Assembly: GCA_029204225.1 (NCBI GenBank)
Contig: CM055097.1
Span: forward strand, 7,399,676 to 7,463,675
DNA from: Diphasiastrum complanatum
Taxonomy: Eukaryota > Streptophyta > Lycopodiopsida > Lycopodiales > Lycopodiaceae
Direction of reading: 5' to 3'
DNA: 64,000 nucleotides
Below, one piece after another: positions 1-16,180 of this stretch (its first letter is position 1; each line of letters starts with the position of its first letter). The notes below the pieces were generated by a model. It ran no database searches, was not told the DNA's origin, and worked only from the letters and a program-made list of their open reading frames with translations. The position numbers and the translations under genes were made by a program.

Positions 1-379
1 ACATGCTAGTAGGACTATTATAGATATTGTGAGGGGCATTTTATTTGATCTCTTGAACATTTAGTTGGACACATAGGCCCCACTTTTATTTAGTAAGTAG
101 CAAGATTATTCTAATCGGGTCCAAGGGCCGAGTGGCATGTTATTAATAAAATGTTAATCAAGCATCTTACATTATCAAACTTTACGATCCACAATTGGTC
201 CTTGTAACCACGTGTTTAGAGGCTTCAAAAGCGATTGATATTTTCACTATTTGGAAGAATATGTTGTGAAGCCCATGACCCTTCTAAGCATGATAGAGTT
301 CATTGGAGTTGAGAAACTATACAACAACATATAAAAGCATTGAAGCACACAGCATGATTAAAGACATAGAAAAAATTAC

Positions 380-4120
<3,741 letters not shown>

Positions 4121-5007
4121 ATTTATACGCTGATCACAATTCACTCACTTATCACAACGGAAAGATTAGGTCCGCCCTCTGATCAAAGTCCAAGTATGTA
4201 GGCACATAGCAAACGCAATATGCAAAAAAGAAAGAAAGACGTCCTAAGGAGTCTCTGTGCAGCAGCAAATAGCGACAATGCCCATGATCTGGAAGCGTCC
4301 TATTAACCTGCACGCTGTAACCAGCAGACGTTTTGAAATCCCACAAGAGCCTGCAGACTGCAACAAAAACCAGGTTGAAAAGGATAGAAAGACTGATGTT
4401 CTGCGCAATGCAACGGTGCACAGAAATTAAAGTTTCAGTCCTCGAATAGGTGGCATTTTGATAAAGGCGTTCTTTCCTCTCCGTGAGGTCACGAGTTTGG
4501 CTCCAATAAGCGGACATACAAGAGAAGTAAGAAAGTCACACTTTCAGTGGAAGAATTAAGTTCTCACGAAATTGAGTTGGAAACACAAAAAACACTTCAC
4601 AAGGATCACAAACTCATACCTGTGAAAAGCTCGATATGCTAACAAATGTAAACACAATTCACTTAAAATATGACTCTACTCCTCTACTGCTTTGCAGGAA
4701 GAACAAGAAAAGACTCAACAAACAGGAATAGGCTATTTATATTGGTTGGTTATCAGAGTAAATGGGATCATGCAATGGCGCTTAAAGGCACTCCTCGACT
4801 TAAAGCAGAAGCTCGACTGCAATCAGCAGCACAAACGAGGACACAAAATTACACAGTTAATAAGGCAGAACTGTAAAAGTCTTAAGATAAATACAACAAG
4901 GACAAAGAAAATTTGACTACCTTTAGCAAGAGGCCAAGAAGTACGGGAAGGATCGGATACTCGTACAAAGAACGATTAAGCCGAAAATATCAGAAACAGT
5001 ATATTAT
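4121..5007 (-). other. 5' leader / upstream region of the bZIP gene
   Basis: No protein homology was seen here. It lies directly upstream of the bZIP start and may hold 5' UTR exons and introns. Reading frames on either strand look incidental. Confidence 0.4.
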
Positions 5008-5390
5008 GAGAAACATTAACCAGATCCAGGTTTTTACCGTGATAACATCACCGAGTTCAAGATAACAAGATCGAATCAAGCACGTCAATACTCATACAAG
5101 ATAGGAATAAGCTGAGAAAATCAGAAGAAGAATATAATGAGAAATATTGACCAGATCCAGGTTGCTACTACGATACTTTCACTTCAGTTCAAGATAATAA
5201 GACTGAATCAAGCAAGTAAATATGCATACAAGAAACGAATAAGCTCAGAATAATATTGGAAAAAGAGCACATGAGAAATATTAAGCAGATCCAGATGTTT
5301 ACTACGATAATGTCACTGAGTTCACAGTAATAAGGATGAATCAAACACGAAAAGTATCAAAATAGAGTCGGAATCAATAGATATTAAGGA
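5008..5390. repeat. ~131-134 bp tandem repeat, three units
   Basis: Units start at 5008, 5139 and 5273, each with GAGAAA(C/T)ATT followed by CAGATCCAG and a TACGATA or GTGATAA block, then a GAATCAA(G/A)CA block. The tail of a partial further unit precedes 5008 (ATCAGAAACAGTATATTAT). The copies are diverged. It lies between the bZIP coding start and its G-box cluster. Confidence 0.75.
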
Positions 5391-5725
5391 ACTGAACTTG
5401 AAAACCGCAACAGAAACCATAAGCAAGCATAGACTCACCTACTTAAATGTTCAGAACGAATAAAGATGCAAACTCGACTGCATTATCGACATAATGAACT
5501 TGAATGAGGGAAAATGAGATGAAAGATACTGCCATTGAGAAGCATTTTTGAGATATCGCCGCTGTCCAGCCATGTAATCCAGCCACAACAATCCATAAAC
5601 AAGAATAGCGATCCGCTGCAAGGGTTTAGAGACGCAACAGCAACAAGCGAGAATGACGAGCAAATCTGAAGCAGTGAGGTCCTCGATCCATGGAGCTTAA
5701 TAGCACGAAGAGTTTCAGGCCCGAC

Positions 5726-6660
5726 CGCTTGGATTCTTGCCACGTGGCAGACATGCCACTCGATCTCTTCTCAATGCTAGTCGCAAACACGTGGCAAGAT
5801 CTGAAGGCTCTTCTGAAGATCCAACAGTGAGGCTTCCCAGCACGGGAGATCCTACTGCCCACCACTTGGATGCTTGCCACGTGGCAAACTGCCACCTGGT
5901 ATCCTTTCAATGCTCTTCATAGAAGAACTTGGCAAAATCTTGACGTCAGTAATATAATCCAACGGCGGATGCTTGCTATCATCTTGTGCCCTTTAGATAG
6001 GAGAGAGAGCAATGGCTCTTCATGGCACGTCACTTGGATGCGAGCCACGCGTAAGATCTGCCATTTAAGAGATTTCTTTGAGATGACGTGGCATAATCTG
6101 AGTGGTAATCTAAATATCCAACGGTGACGATACTACACTCTTCAGTGCCCCTAAGAAAAGGGCAGAGAGCAGGAAGAGTGAGGTAGAGTAATGAAGAAAA
6201 TGACGGGGACAGAACTTCGTGCCACTTGATATCTTACGGCCGCCCACTTAGATGCTAGCCACGTAAATCTGTCTAGTCGCAGGCTGCCACGTGGTAAGAT
6301 CGTCATGGTTTTCAGAATATCCGATGGTGGGGGCGCAATGGTACACCAGCATTGAAGGAAGGTAAGAAGAGAACTGACAAAAACGGCAGCAAGATTAAAT
6401 GCAGACTATCTTGATGTTGATTGTTCCACGTCACCTCGTAGGGCTACCGTTTAGGGTTTCTAGAAGCTGTTTGATATCGGTTCACTCAAGTACCATATTT
6501 TGACACGTGGACTTTTATTCCTGAGTAGATTAGGGCTTCTCGGCTGAGAAATTGCAGAACAGCCCTAAAAGCTATTAAAATCGACGGAAAACGCTAGATC
6601 TTGCGGACAGTCAGATATTCTTCAGCCCGCCCACTTGGATGTAAGCCATTTAAGGGTCAA
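5726..6660 (-). promoter_or_regulatory. G-box (CACGTG) cluster in a degenerate repeat upstream of the bZIP gene
   Basis: Five CACGTG cores occur at 5741, 5788, 5878, 6288 and 6504, several inside the palindrome TGCCACGTGGCA, with further ACGT cores near 6027, 6085, 6259 and 6428. Many sit in a repeated module, CACTTGGATGCTTGCCACGT followed by CTGCCA, seen near 5726, 5862, 6030, 6245 and 6630. G-boxes bind bZIP and bHLH factors in plants. A promoter role for the adjacent minus-strand gene is inferred from position only. Confidence 0.5.
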
Positions 6661-8020
6661 CTATCCTACGGCCAGCTGTAACCCCTCGGAAAATCTTAGT
6701 GCTGCAAGAAAAAATCTAAGAAGCCAAAATTACAAGTTAAAAAAGGACTTTTAGCTTAATTAATTAGCACTAATCAGATTAATTAGCTTAATAATATATA
6801 TATAAACCAATTAGGTAATGACATGAGGAAGAAGGTCCATCCTTTTCTAAGGGTCAACATCTACAAAGAAAAGTTATATCTCATGATGCATGTACATCAT
6901 TTTATAAGCTCTACCCTTGTCAATTAGGGTGTCTCTTTTCTTGTGACCCGCTCACGTGATTACGACATGGGGACACTATTTCTATGAAAAAGGCGACAAT
7001 CCGAAAAGCTTGTGACTTGCAACTCATTATCTTTGAGATGGGATACGCCAACTTATTGGATTGCATGTACAGTCGAAGTTCATCTTCATATGATTGGGTT
7101 GGAGAAGGACTCGAACCCATGGAGCCCAAGAGCTTGTATGGAGCTTTGTCGCAAACTCTCCATCCAAGGAAGAGTTGAGAGGGACGGATGTTCATCCCGA
7201 CACATGTCACATCGCAAGTTTCCTTTCCTATTTTGGGATATGTGACATCATTCTCGAAGGTTAGGGGGTGAATGCATAATCGGTCTCCATCGAATCTAAG
7301 GGCAAATTTAGCCTAGCAACAAGTTTGGTTGCATGGGCCCTTTCACTTACCACCCATTAATGCACCTGGGCCAATCCACACAACCACCCCTCTTTCGAAT
7401 TGAGGATGGTAAGCGTTAATGGACCACACAATATTTATTCATGCCACGTTATTGACCCTTTTTTTAGTTGTCCTAGACAACTCGCCTTGTCTTGCAATGA
7501 ACTCGATCCCAAAATTTGGACTATAGTTGCTCTTTTGATTGCAAATTCAACAGTTCTCGTGAAATTGGCATTCGATGAAAATAAAACCAATATTTTCTCC
7601 AAAAGGGATTATAGAAAAAGTTTGAACGATGTTGAATTCCAATGAACCACACTTATTCTCACTTATAGGCAGCTCTATGTCCAAAACAATAGTTGTAGTA
7701 TTTAAACTAAGTTTTGAAGCGTGTGTGCGTGTGTAGGTAAGGTTCATCCATGTTAATAACAATATCTATTACATCATACAAAGTTTTGATATTATTCATG
7801 AACTAATCTTAGACATATTATATAAAGCCATATTTTGCATGGTGGCATGATATGAAATATATATCATTAAAGGGGGGCCAATGGAGGGGATGGAGCAACA
7901 AACCCATGACCTCGTTTATGAAAGTTGCAAGCCAAATTCCTTGCCCTAGTAACCCACTAGCTATATGTAAACAATGCCTATTAAATACAAGTTTTTGAAA
8001 CAGAGGCTAATTTGAAAAGC
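6661..8020. other. Intergenic stretch, no gene recognised
   Basis: No coding region was recognised. Two weak tRNA/SINE-like signals are present on the minus strand: a GGTTCGAGTCC B-box near 7105-7116, flanked by near-complementary ends, and a tRNA-like block at about 7880-7965. Confidence 0.4.
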
Positions 8021-8336
8021 ATTCAAGCAAGATTGGAAGGACTTACACAACTTCAAGAAGATTGAATGCGAGCTTTGCAAGAAACATATCGAATTCAAGA
8101 TAAAAGGAAACATGTCTATGATACAAAATTGAAATTTTACACATTAAAGGAAGGAGATTTGGCATTATTATACAACAATCGACCTATACATATTAGACTT
8201 CAAGTCAAATTGCATACACGTTGGATGGGGGCCATATAAAATACTACAAAAAATTTCAAATGGATCTATTCAATTAGCAGATTTGCAAAATAATTTGTTG
8301 GAAACTCGAGTCCATGGCTCGAGAATAAACAAAAAT
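8021..8336 (+). pseudogene. Ty3/gypsy integrase C-terminal relic
   Basis: The translation gives the end of a gypsy integrase. A region RKHVYDTKLKF precedes the typical EGDLALLYNNR block, then HTRWMGPYKIL (the GPY-type module) and ETRVHGSRI. The frame is broken by an in-frame TGA near 8067, where related proteins have Arg, and by an extra G in the G-run near 8230. No LTRs or other domains lie nearby, so this is an old fragment. Confidence 0.65.
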
Positions 8337-9065
8337 ATTATCTTTAATACTCTACCTTCTCTTTTGTACATTGTATATAAACTCTTTTTGTACATACTTG
8401 TTATTCACGAGGGCGTTGAAAATTTGAGGGGGCCTTGAGTGTTTCGATATTTGTAGTCTAACTAGTAGATGTATAAATCATAAAAAAAATATTGTCATTA
8501 TTTTTTGCAAATATGCAACACTATTGATACTATCAGAGACCTATTGGCTTGCTATCGGTGTCAACTCTATCAACTGTCTATCGATTTAAGCATGAATCTA
8601 CTTTTACCTACGGATTTAAAAAATTGGTATAGGGACTTTGAAATTTTGGTGATAAGGGCCAAAAAGTACACCCTAGGCTACATCACGTGTACAAAGGGAT
8701 ATTTATTGCTAAGATTTCAATTTAATACATACATCTCATATTAATGGACAAGAACAATTGGCTTACATGTCATCTTTAATGGTGTCATCATCGTTAGAAA
8801 GGAAATGATAAAAGGTCTTTTTTGGAGGAAATGATTTTCATAATTGTTTGATTGTGTTTCTCTAAAGTTTTCTCTGTGCTACTAAAACATGGCTCTAAGC
8901 AACAACTTTTAGGGGTCAATTTGGCCCAAGAACGGCAAAAAAAAAATGCCATGTAGCTTTAGTTAGACCCTTAGCCTCCTTGTACCGCCCAGTTTCACCA
9001 GCCAAAAATGGCTTTCATTTTGGCCCCACGACACTAAAATGACAAGTATAGCACATCACTAGGTC
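8337..9065. other. Intergenic stretch, no gene recognised
   Basis: AT-rich sequence without recognisable coding potential. It ends at the target duplication of the gypsy element. Confidence 0.4.
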
Positions 9066-9070
9066 ACTTG

Positions 9071-10147
9071 TTTTACAAGTAGAGGTTAGGAAGTCCTCCA
9101 AATCCAAGGTAGAGCCTCCAAATGTCCTCCAAGCAACCTACAAGCTTCAAGATGCTTCCCAACTCCAAGCTAGGATGCCTCCACCTGCAAGTAAGGATCT
9201 GCAAGCCTCCAAGGATCTCTCCTCCACCTGTGTCCCTACTCTTTAAACATAAAGATAGATAACAAGCTGGCCTCAGGTATTCACCACCCAACCCTAGCTA
9301 GATCCAAGCTCCAAGCAAGACCTATCTAGCACCCCCTTGCAAACCATAAACAAATCACAAGCATACCACAACACTCCATAGCATACTCAAGATCCAAACC
9401 CTACTTATGTCCCATACCATAAGCAAGATCCAAACCTCAAGCATACTACCACAAGAAAGCACTCTACACACTAGTAGCAACACTAGAGCATAAGCCAAGC
9501 AAACAAGAGAGATCTCTCCTCCACAATGGGCGCCCTACTACCCTCATATAGATGGCCCATGGATCCCCCAATGCACTATGGAGTTCCATGCTCATCCAAT
9601 GAGAGAGAGAGAAGCCTAGGGGAGTTAAAGAATCTCCAAGAGCCTCCATAGGCTTATGGAATGTCAAGAGACTCCTTCCATAACCTATGACTCTTTGAAT
9701 GCCTTTCTTGTGGGACTCAATGGACACTTTAGAAGGGTGCCCTCCTACTAGGTCCGATTGCCCAAGTTGTGCAAGTATACTTTGGTCCTAGACCAATAAA
9801 GTGATATGGTTCAAGATTGAGGCCCAAGGTTTAGAAAAATAGTCATCCAATGACTTTCTAACACCTCACTACGTTCCATACCTCCATCCAAGGCATAGAC
9901 ACCTACCTGCCCTTAATCAAGGACACTAGTACCTTAATCTAAGGCACCTACTCTTAATAGTAAGGGTACCCCTTATCCAAGGGTCACGTGACCCCATACC
10001 TCCAACTAAGGTATAGTCACTTGTTTGTCCTTATCCAAGGGCACATACCCTTAATCCTAAGGGTACCTTGCCATATAGCCCTCCGCCCCCAATACTAAAT
10101 GGACTATTAGGGGTCTGAAGTACTGCTAGTTACATAAGTATGGAACA
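9071..10147 (-). repeat. 3' LTR of the gypsy element
   Basis: Pairs with 15096-16175. On the minus strand it starts TGTTCCATAC directly after the polypurine tract and ends TTGTAAAA. It contains repeated CCTTAATC/AAGGGTACC blocks. Confidence 0.9.
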
Positions 10148-10160
10148 TTCCTTCCCCCTA
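10148..10160 (-). other. Polypurine tract of the gypsy element
   Basis: The minus strand reads TAGGGGGAAGGAA immediately before the TG of the 3' LTR, the usual plus-strand priming site. Confidence 0.8.
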
Positions 10161-10163
10161 AAC

Positions 10164-13100
10164 TTAAATTTTTCCTTGTAGGAAAAAATTTGGAAAATTC
10201 TTTTGGAGATCAGCCTCCTTTTCCCATGTATTCTCCTCTTCTGATTTGCTCCTCCACCTGACTAAAAATTTCCGAAGCACTCTACTCCGTAGAGTTCTCT
10301 ACCGGCTATTAACAATCGCCTCGGGTTCAGGTGGTCCACTCATGGACTCATCACGAAGAAGTTCCACTAGATCTTCCACAGGGACTAGGGTCTCCCCAAC
10401 CCCCAACGAGGGCTTCAACTTACTAACGTGGAAAACGGGATGAATTCCAACGTTAGCTGGAAGTTCTAGTTTGTATGTGACCTTGTTTATCACTTGGATA
10501 ACCTTAAAAGGACCGCAATACCTAGGTGTCAACTTTGCACACTTAATAGTTTCAAGCCCCTAGAGTGACTAGGGACTCTCAAAAACACCCAGTCATTGAC
10601 CATGAATACCTTGTGCTTCCGAGATAGATCAGCATAGTGCCTTGCCCTGTCCTGGGCACTTCTTATGCTATCTTTAGCCACTGTAACATTTCTTGCATAT
10701 CCGCAAGGAAATCAGCTGCGGCTTGCACCCGTAGGTTTTTCATGCCAACACTAATTGGTGATCGAGGTTGAAAACCATACATAAGCATGAAAGGGCTGAA
10801 TCCGGTCGCTGAATGTTTTGCACTGTTATATGCAAATTCCACCAGTGGAAGGTACTGTTCCCAATCAGACTGCTGATGGCCCACATATGCTCGAAGCATA
10901 TCCTCCATCGTCTGATTGGTCCTTTCTGTTTGACCGTCTGATTCCGGATGATCTGTAGAACTTAAACTTAAAGTTGTTTCCAACTTTTCAAATACTGCTT
11001 GCCAAAAATTGCCAATGAATTTTGGGTCACGGTCACTGACAATATTGCAAGGCAGCCCGTACAGTCGAAAAAGCTTCTCAACAAACAGTTGAGCTAGTTC
11101 TGAAGCTTTAACAGTAGTTTTCGTTGGGATAAATTGAGCAAACTTCGTAAGTCTGTCAACAATGACCCAAACCGAATCGTGGCCCTTCCCTGTACGTGGA
11201 AGCCCGACCACAAAATCCATAGATATACTTTCTCACTTTCCGGTAGGAATATCTAAAGGATGTAATAGGCCACTAGCTACGCATGGACTATCATGACACT
11301 CATGCAAGATTTGGGCCCTTACAGTGTCATTCTCCGGTACACACACCTTTCCTTTACGAAACAAAATCTTGTTTCGAATTAGGAAATCCATTTCAGTCTT
11401 TCCCTGATTCAAGGAATCTTGCAACCTTGAATCTACCCCCGAAAGTACTTGTTGCCAATACTTTTCAAAAAAAGGATCGGACTCATATAGTTCTTGAAGA
11501 GACTGAAACAACTCCGGTTCTATAGCAGTAAAACACAACTAATTAATAACCGGTAACCGACTCAAAGCATCCGCTAGAGTATTTTGACTTCCTTTACAAT
11601 AACGTATAGAAAAGTCAAAGATTTGCATCAGCTCAACCCATCTAGCTTGCCTCCCCTTTAAATCTGTAGCATCACAGAAATATCGAAGAGTCTGATGATC
11701 CGTCAAAACTTCAAATCTGGCTCCATACAAATAATGTTGCCAAATTTTCAAGGAATGAACAATTGCAAACAGTTCCTTCTCATAGGTACAATACCTAGAC
11801 TGAGCAGGATTGAGTTTCTTGCTTTCATAAGCCACAGGATGTCCATCCTGCATCAAAACAGCTCCAATAGCATAATCACTGACATCGGTCCTAACCACAA
11901 AAGTCTTATTAGGATCGCCAATGATTAGTATTGGTGCCGAAGTGACACTTTTCTTAAGCAACTCAAAACAATTATTCATATCCTCCGTCCACACCACTAG
12001 TGGACTCTTAGCCCTCCGGCTTAGCTTCTTATAGCCTTTCAAGGCCTAGGTAAGGGAAAATGCCAATCGAGCAAATTGGGGAATATGCCGACGAAAAAAT
12101 CCCACAAACTCCAAAAAAGACTTGATTTTCCGAACTGTGGTGAGAATAGGCCAATCAATAACCCTCTGGATACGATCAGCCTCAATCTCCACCCCCCGTT
12201 CGGAAATCTTATGCCCCAAGTAGGACAATTCCTTAGCAAAAAAGTCACACTTAGACTCCTTGGCAAAGAGCTTTTCCCTTCTTAGAATGTCCAAGACAAT
12301 CCTAAGATGCTCTTTATGTTCTGCCAAAGTCTTACTGAACACTAGGATATCATCTAAGAATACCACTACGAATCTTCCCAAATATGGCCTGAACAAATCG
12401 TTCATCATTTGTTGGAAAGTTGCCGGTGCATTGGTCAAACCAAAAGGCAACACCGAAAATTCGTAGTGACCAAAGCGAGTTCGAAACCCGGTTTTTGGTA
12501 TATCTTCTGCCTTAATGCGTACCTGATGGTAGCCCGATCTTAAATCTATCTTGGTAAAGTACCCAGCACCACCAAGATAGTCTATTAGATCATCCATCCG
12601 CGGCAGTGGATATCTATTCTTAATGGTTACCTTGTTTAATTTCTTATAGTCGATGCAAAACCTTATAGTCCTATCCTTCTTGGCCACCAGAACCACTAGT
12701 GATGCCCAAGGAGACTTACTAGGTTGTACCCACCCCTTTTTCAGGTAATCATGTAATTGCCTATTTACCTCAGCCTCTTTCGATGCACTCATCCTATAAG
12801 GACGCTGTGCAATTGGAATTGCTCCAGGTATTAGGTCAATTTTATGATCAACTGTCCTTTCTGGTGGTAAACCTACAAGAAGGTCTAAAAAAACATCATT
12901 GAATTCCTGCCTAAGTTCATTATAGGCTTCAAATTTTGTAGTGTTTTCACTGGGTATATTCATGGCATTTATGTTAAGTTCTTCATCATTGGAGCAAATG
13001 ATATCATTATGAAAACATAAATAAACTTTAAAATCAGAATTCTTCATAATAGAATTAAGTTCCTGTTTAGAATAAGGGTTAACATTTTTAGTGTCAACAC

Positions 13101-13560
13101 TTAAACTAGCCTTGATCTTAATTAAAGAATTCTCATGCATAAAAGATAAAGATTTTTCAACAAAATCAATTCTCAATGATTTGTTCTTATCAAAATGCCA
13201 TTGTTGCCCAAGAACAATATCTACATTAGCTAATTGAACAACATGGAATTCTAGTTTTTCAGAGTAATCCTGAACGTGCAATTCTACATCGAGAACAATA
13301 AAATTCATCAAATCGGAATTACTTGCCGATGCCATTGTCACACGGTATTTTTTCTCACTTTTTTTGGTAGGAAGGTTTAGCGTCTGCACCAAATTTACAT
13401 TAATAAAGTTATGAGTGGATCCCGTGTCAAAAAGAACATTAACAACTTGATCATTAACTTTACTTTTAATGCAAATAAGGTCATTAGGACCAAAAACTAA
13501 AGAACTAAGAAAACAAACATTCATCTCATTACTTCGAGATAGATCACCTGAGGTTGAAGC
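10164..13560 (-). pseudogene. Gypsy pol: protease, reverse transcriptase, RNase H, integrase (decayed)
   Basis: Domains run in gypsy order. Protease: LFDTGSTHNFI near 13430. RT: IDYKKLNKVTIKNRYPLPR, then FTKIDLRSGYHQVRI and the catalytic VVFLDDILVFS. RNase H: RTDVSDYAIGAVLMQDG and LTDHQTLRYF. Integrase core: MDFVVGLPRTGKG, a DRDPKFIGNFW block and SDGQTERTNQTMEDMLR, then a C-terminal [10 protein letters not shown] block. The reading is interrupted by TAG at 12046-12048, TAG at 11539-11541, TGA at 11233-11235 (Trp in relatives), a one-base frameshift near 10680 and TAG near 10299. It cannot encode an active polyprotein as it stands. The zinc-finger part of integrase (near 11290) is also partly lost. 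Confidence 0.88.
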
Positions 13561-14056
13561 TTGTTTTTTGACGCAATCACGTGCAAGGTGACCCTCGCCA
13601 TTGCACTTGAAGCACAGGTTCTTCTTACGAGCTTCAGCTTTATCATTGCCACCATGATGTTTTTTAAAGTTCATCCCATGTACAAGGTTGATTGCCCTTT
13701 GCAACTAAGTCATCCCACCAAACTAAGGCTCTTCCTTCAAGGAACATAGTGACAGTGGATAACTTCTCAGATTCAGGGAATTGGTTCATGGCAAAGTATT
13801 TGTTCCAAACATTCAGCCAAGAACTTACCACTTGTAAATTCCTATCCTTCTTCTCCCCCTTAAGCACTTTTACAGGAGGTGGAACTACATGTTTCTTCTG
13901 ATTGGCTAACCTAGACTCTAAGTCTTGGTTTCTTTGATTAGTTTCAAGAAGCTACTTATTAGTGGCTTGAATTTGTTGGTATAATAGTTCAAGAGCTTGT
14001 GCCACATTGGATGGGTTTGATAGATCAAATGTTGGGTTTTCATTGGTTTGATCCAT
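13561..14056 (-). pseudogene. Gypsy gag, internally deleted
   Basis: Starts at ATG 14056. It contains the gag stretch SSWLNVWNKYFAMNQFPESE and the WWDDLVAKG block near 13720, then breaks frame at about 13664-13704. It resumes in another frame with the nucleocapsid zinc knuckle CFKCNGEGHLARDC near 13575-13616. The protein would be much shorter than a usual gag of several hundred residues, so I infer an internal deletion at about 13690. A TAG also lies near 13954, where Gln is expected. Confidence 0.8.
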
Positions 14057-14455
14057 TGGGATTGCTTGTGTGTTTTCCTATTATGCAAATACAACAACAA
14101 GTGCTCAAATTAGAATGATAGAAATGCTTCAATTGTTACATCCAATGCAAATAAAAAGCATTTACTTCTAATCATTCAATCTTATTGTTTGTAAGCTCAA
14201 TCCAAGCCTACTATTTGCAAGATTAATCCAAGCTTAAGAGGAAAACAACAACAAGCTACATTTGTCTTAATCAAAAAATGAAAACCAAATCTTTATGTAA
14301 ACTTCAATCAACTAATCCAAGCTAATGTTTACATAAAGTTCTCATTCCAATTCTATTTGTCATTTCAAAAGCAACCAAAGTTTTCACATTTCTCACTATT
14401 CTAGATTTCCAAAACCAAGAAACTAGTGTCTAGATATGGATAAAGAGTGAAGCTC

Positions 14456-14716
14456 TATGAAAACTTCAATTTTTAGATCTGATTTTCAGATTTACAGGTC
14501 TGAAAATCAGAACTTCAAAATGACAAAAAACATAATTTCAAAACTTGTTTTATGCACAAAGTTACACTACCATTCCCTTCCTACATTGTCATCTTCATGA
14601 AACTAGGAGATAGAAAGGTGTAACTAATGAAGTTTGAATGAAAACTTCACTTTTCAGATCTGATTTTCAGATTTACAGGTCTAAAAACAGAACTTCAAAA
14701 TGAAAATCAAAACTTC
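14456..14716 (-). repeat. Duplicated hairpin motif in the gypsy leader
   Basis: Two ~80-bp copies lie 180 bp apart (14456-14535 and 14637-14716). The first holds a perfect 11-bp stem, CTGATTTTCAG at 14479-14489 and CTGAAAATCAG at 14500-14510, with a 10-nt loop. The second copy has a damaged right arm. Confidence 0.7.
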
Positions 14717-15082
14717 AAACACTTCATTTATGCAAAAAAAAACACTAGTTTTGATCAAAACACATAGCTAGAATCAATCTTTTTGCCAAAAAAAAGTTTG
14801 TGTATGTAGAGGAAGACTTCCTCTACCTATCCCACAAATCTTTTTTCAGAACTTTTAAAAACCCAAAGCCCACTTTAAAACTTCTCTAACATTATAAAAA
14901 ATCATCCCCTAAACAATTCTATAAGCATCACTACTCTCTTCCAAAGAGAACTAGATTCATTGGGTACTTCAACTACAAGCTTCCTACAACTAGAAAAGCC
15001 TATAATCTTCCTCAAAAAAAAAATTAGTTGGTGATCTTAATAGAACTTGAAGAAGGTTAGAAAGGTTATCATCCTTTGTCTA

Positions 15083-15094
15083 GCTCTGATACCA
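15083..15094 (-). other. Primer binding site (initiator Met tRNA type)
   Basis: The minus strand reads TGGTATCAGAGC one base after the 5' LTR. It is complementary to the 3' end of plant initiator tRNA-Met. Confidence 0.88.
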
Positions 15095-15095
15095 C

Positions 15096-16175
15096 TTTTA
15101 CAATTAGAGGTTAGGAAGTCCTCCAAATCCAAGGTAGAGCCTCCAAATGTCCTCCAAGCAACCTGCAAGCTTCAAGATGCTTCCCAACTCCAAGCTAGGA
15201 TGCCTCCACCTGCAAGTAAGGACCTGCAAGCCTCCAAAGATCTCTCCTCCACCTGTGTCCCTACTCTTTAAACACAAAGATAGATAACAAGCTGGCCTCA
15301 AGTATTCACCACCCAACCATAGCTAGATCCAAGCTCCAAGCAAGACCTATCTAGCACCCCCTTGCTAACCATAAACAAATCACAAGCATACCACAAAACT
15401 CCATAGCATACTCAAGATCCAAACCCTACTTATGTCCCATACCATAAACAAGATCCAAACCTCAAGCATACTACCACAAGAAAGCACTTTACACACTAGT
15501 AGCAACACTAGAGCATAAGCCAAGCAAACAAGAGAGATCTCTCCTCCACAATGGGCGCCCTACTACCCTCATATAGATGGCCCATGGACCCCCCAATGCA
15601 CTATGGAGTTCCATGCTCATCCAATGAGAGAGAGAGAGAAGCCTAGGGGAGTTAAAGAATCTCCAAGAGCCTCCATAGGCTTATGGAATGTCAAGAGACT
15701 CCTTCCATAACCTATGACTCTTTGAATGCCTTTCTTGTGGGAGTTGGCGACTCAATGGACACTTTAGAAGGGCGCCTTCCTACTAGGTCCCATTGCCCAA
15801 GTTGTGCAAGTATACTTTGGTCCTAGACCAATAAAGTGATATGGTTCAAGGTTGAGGCCCAAGGTTTAGAAAAATAGTCATCCAATGACTTTCTAAAACC
15901 TCACTAGGTTCCATACCTCCATCCAAGGCATAGACACCTACCTGCCCTTAATCAAGGACACTAGTACCTTAATCTAAGACACCTACCCTTAATAGTAAGG
16001 GTACCCCTTATCCAAGGGTCACGTGACCCCATACCTCCAACTAAGGTATGGTCACTTGCCTGTCCTTATCCAAGGGCACATACCCTTAATCCTAAGGGTA
16101 CCTTGCCATATAGCCCCCAACACTAAATGGACTATTAGGGGTCTGAAGTACTACTAGTTACATAGGTATCTAACA
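15096..16175 (-). repeat. 5' LTR of the gypsy element
   Basis: Pairs with 9071-10147. On the minus strand it starts TGTTAGATAC and ends TTGTAAAA, so its 3' end is not the canonical CA. Confidence 0.9.
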
Positions 16176-16180
16176 ACTTG

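Larger units (their letters stand above)
9071..16175 (-). mobile_element. Full-length Ty3/gypsy LTR retrotransposon, non-autonomous by decay
   Basis: On the minus strand it runs 5' LTR (16175-15096), PBS, leader, gag, pol, PPT, 3' LTR (10147-9071). The 5-bp target duplication ACTTG flanks it at 9066-9070 and 16176-16180. The insertion sits exactly at the 5' edge of the copia LTR that begins at 16181. The LTRs differ by roughly 30 substitutions and a few short indels by eye, which suggests a moderately recent insertion. The coding region carries several stops, a frameshift and a gag deletion. Confidence 0.9.

Noticed and set aside
4121-4144. Start of the bZIP protein at 4144
   Set aside because: The codon there is GTG directly after a TGA. 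The first ATG in frame is at 4120.
5737-6127. Overlapping frames in the G-box region
   Set aside because: They arise from the repeated GCCACGTGGC modules and are on both strands with no homology.
9073-9291. Small protein gene on the minus strand
   Set aside because: It lies in the gypsy LTR and recurs at 15104-15316. No independent coding evidence.
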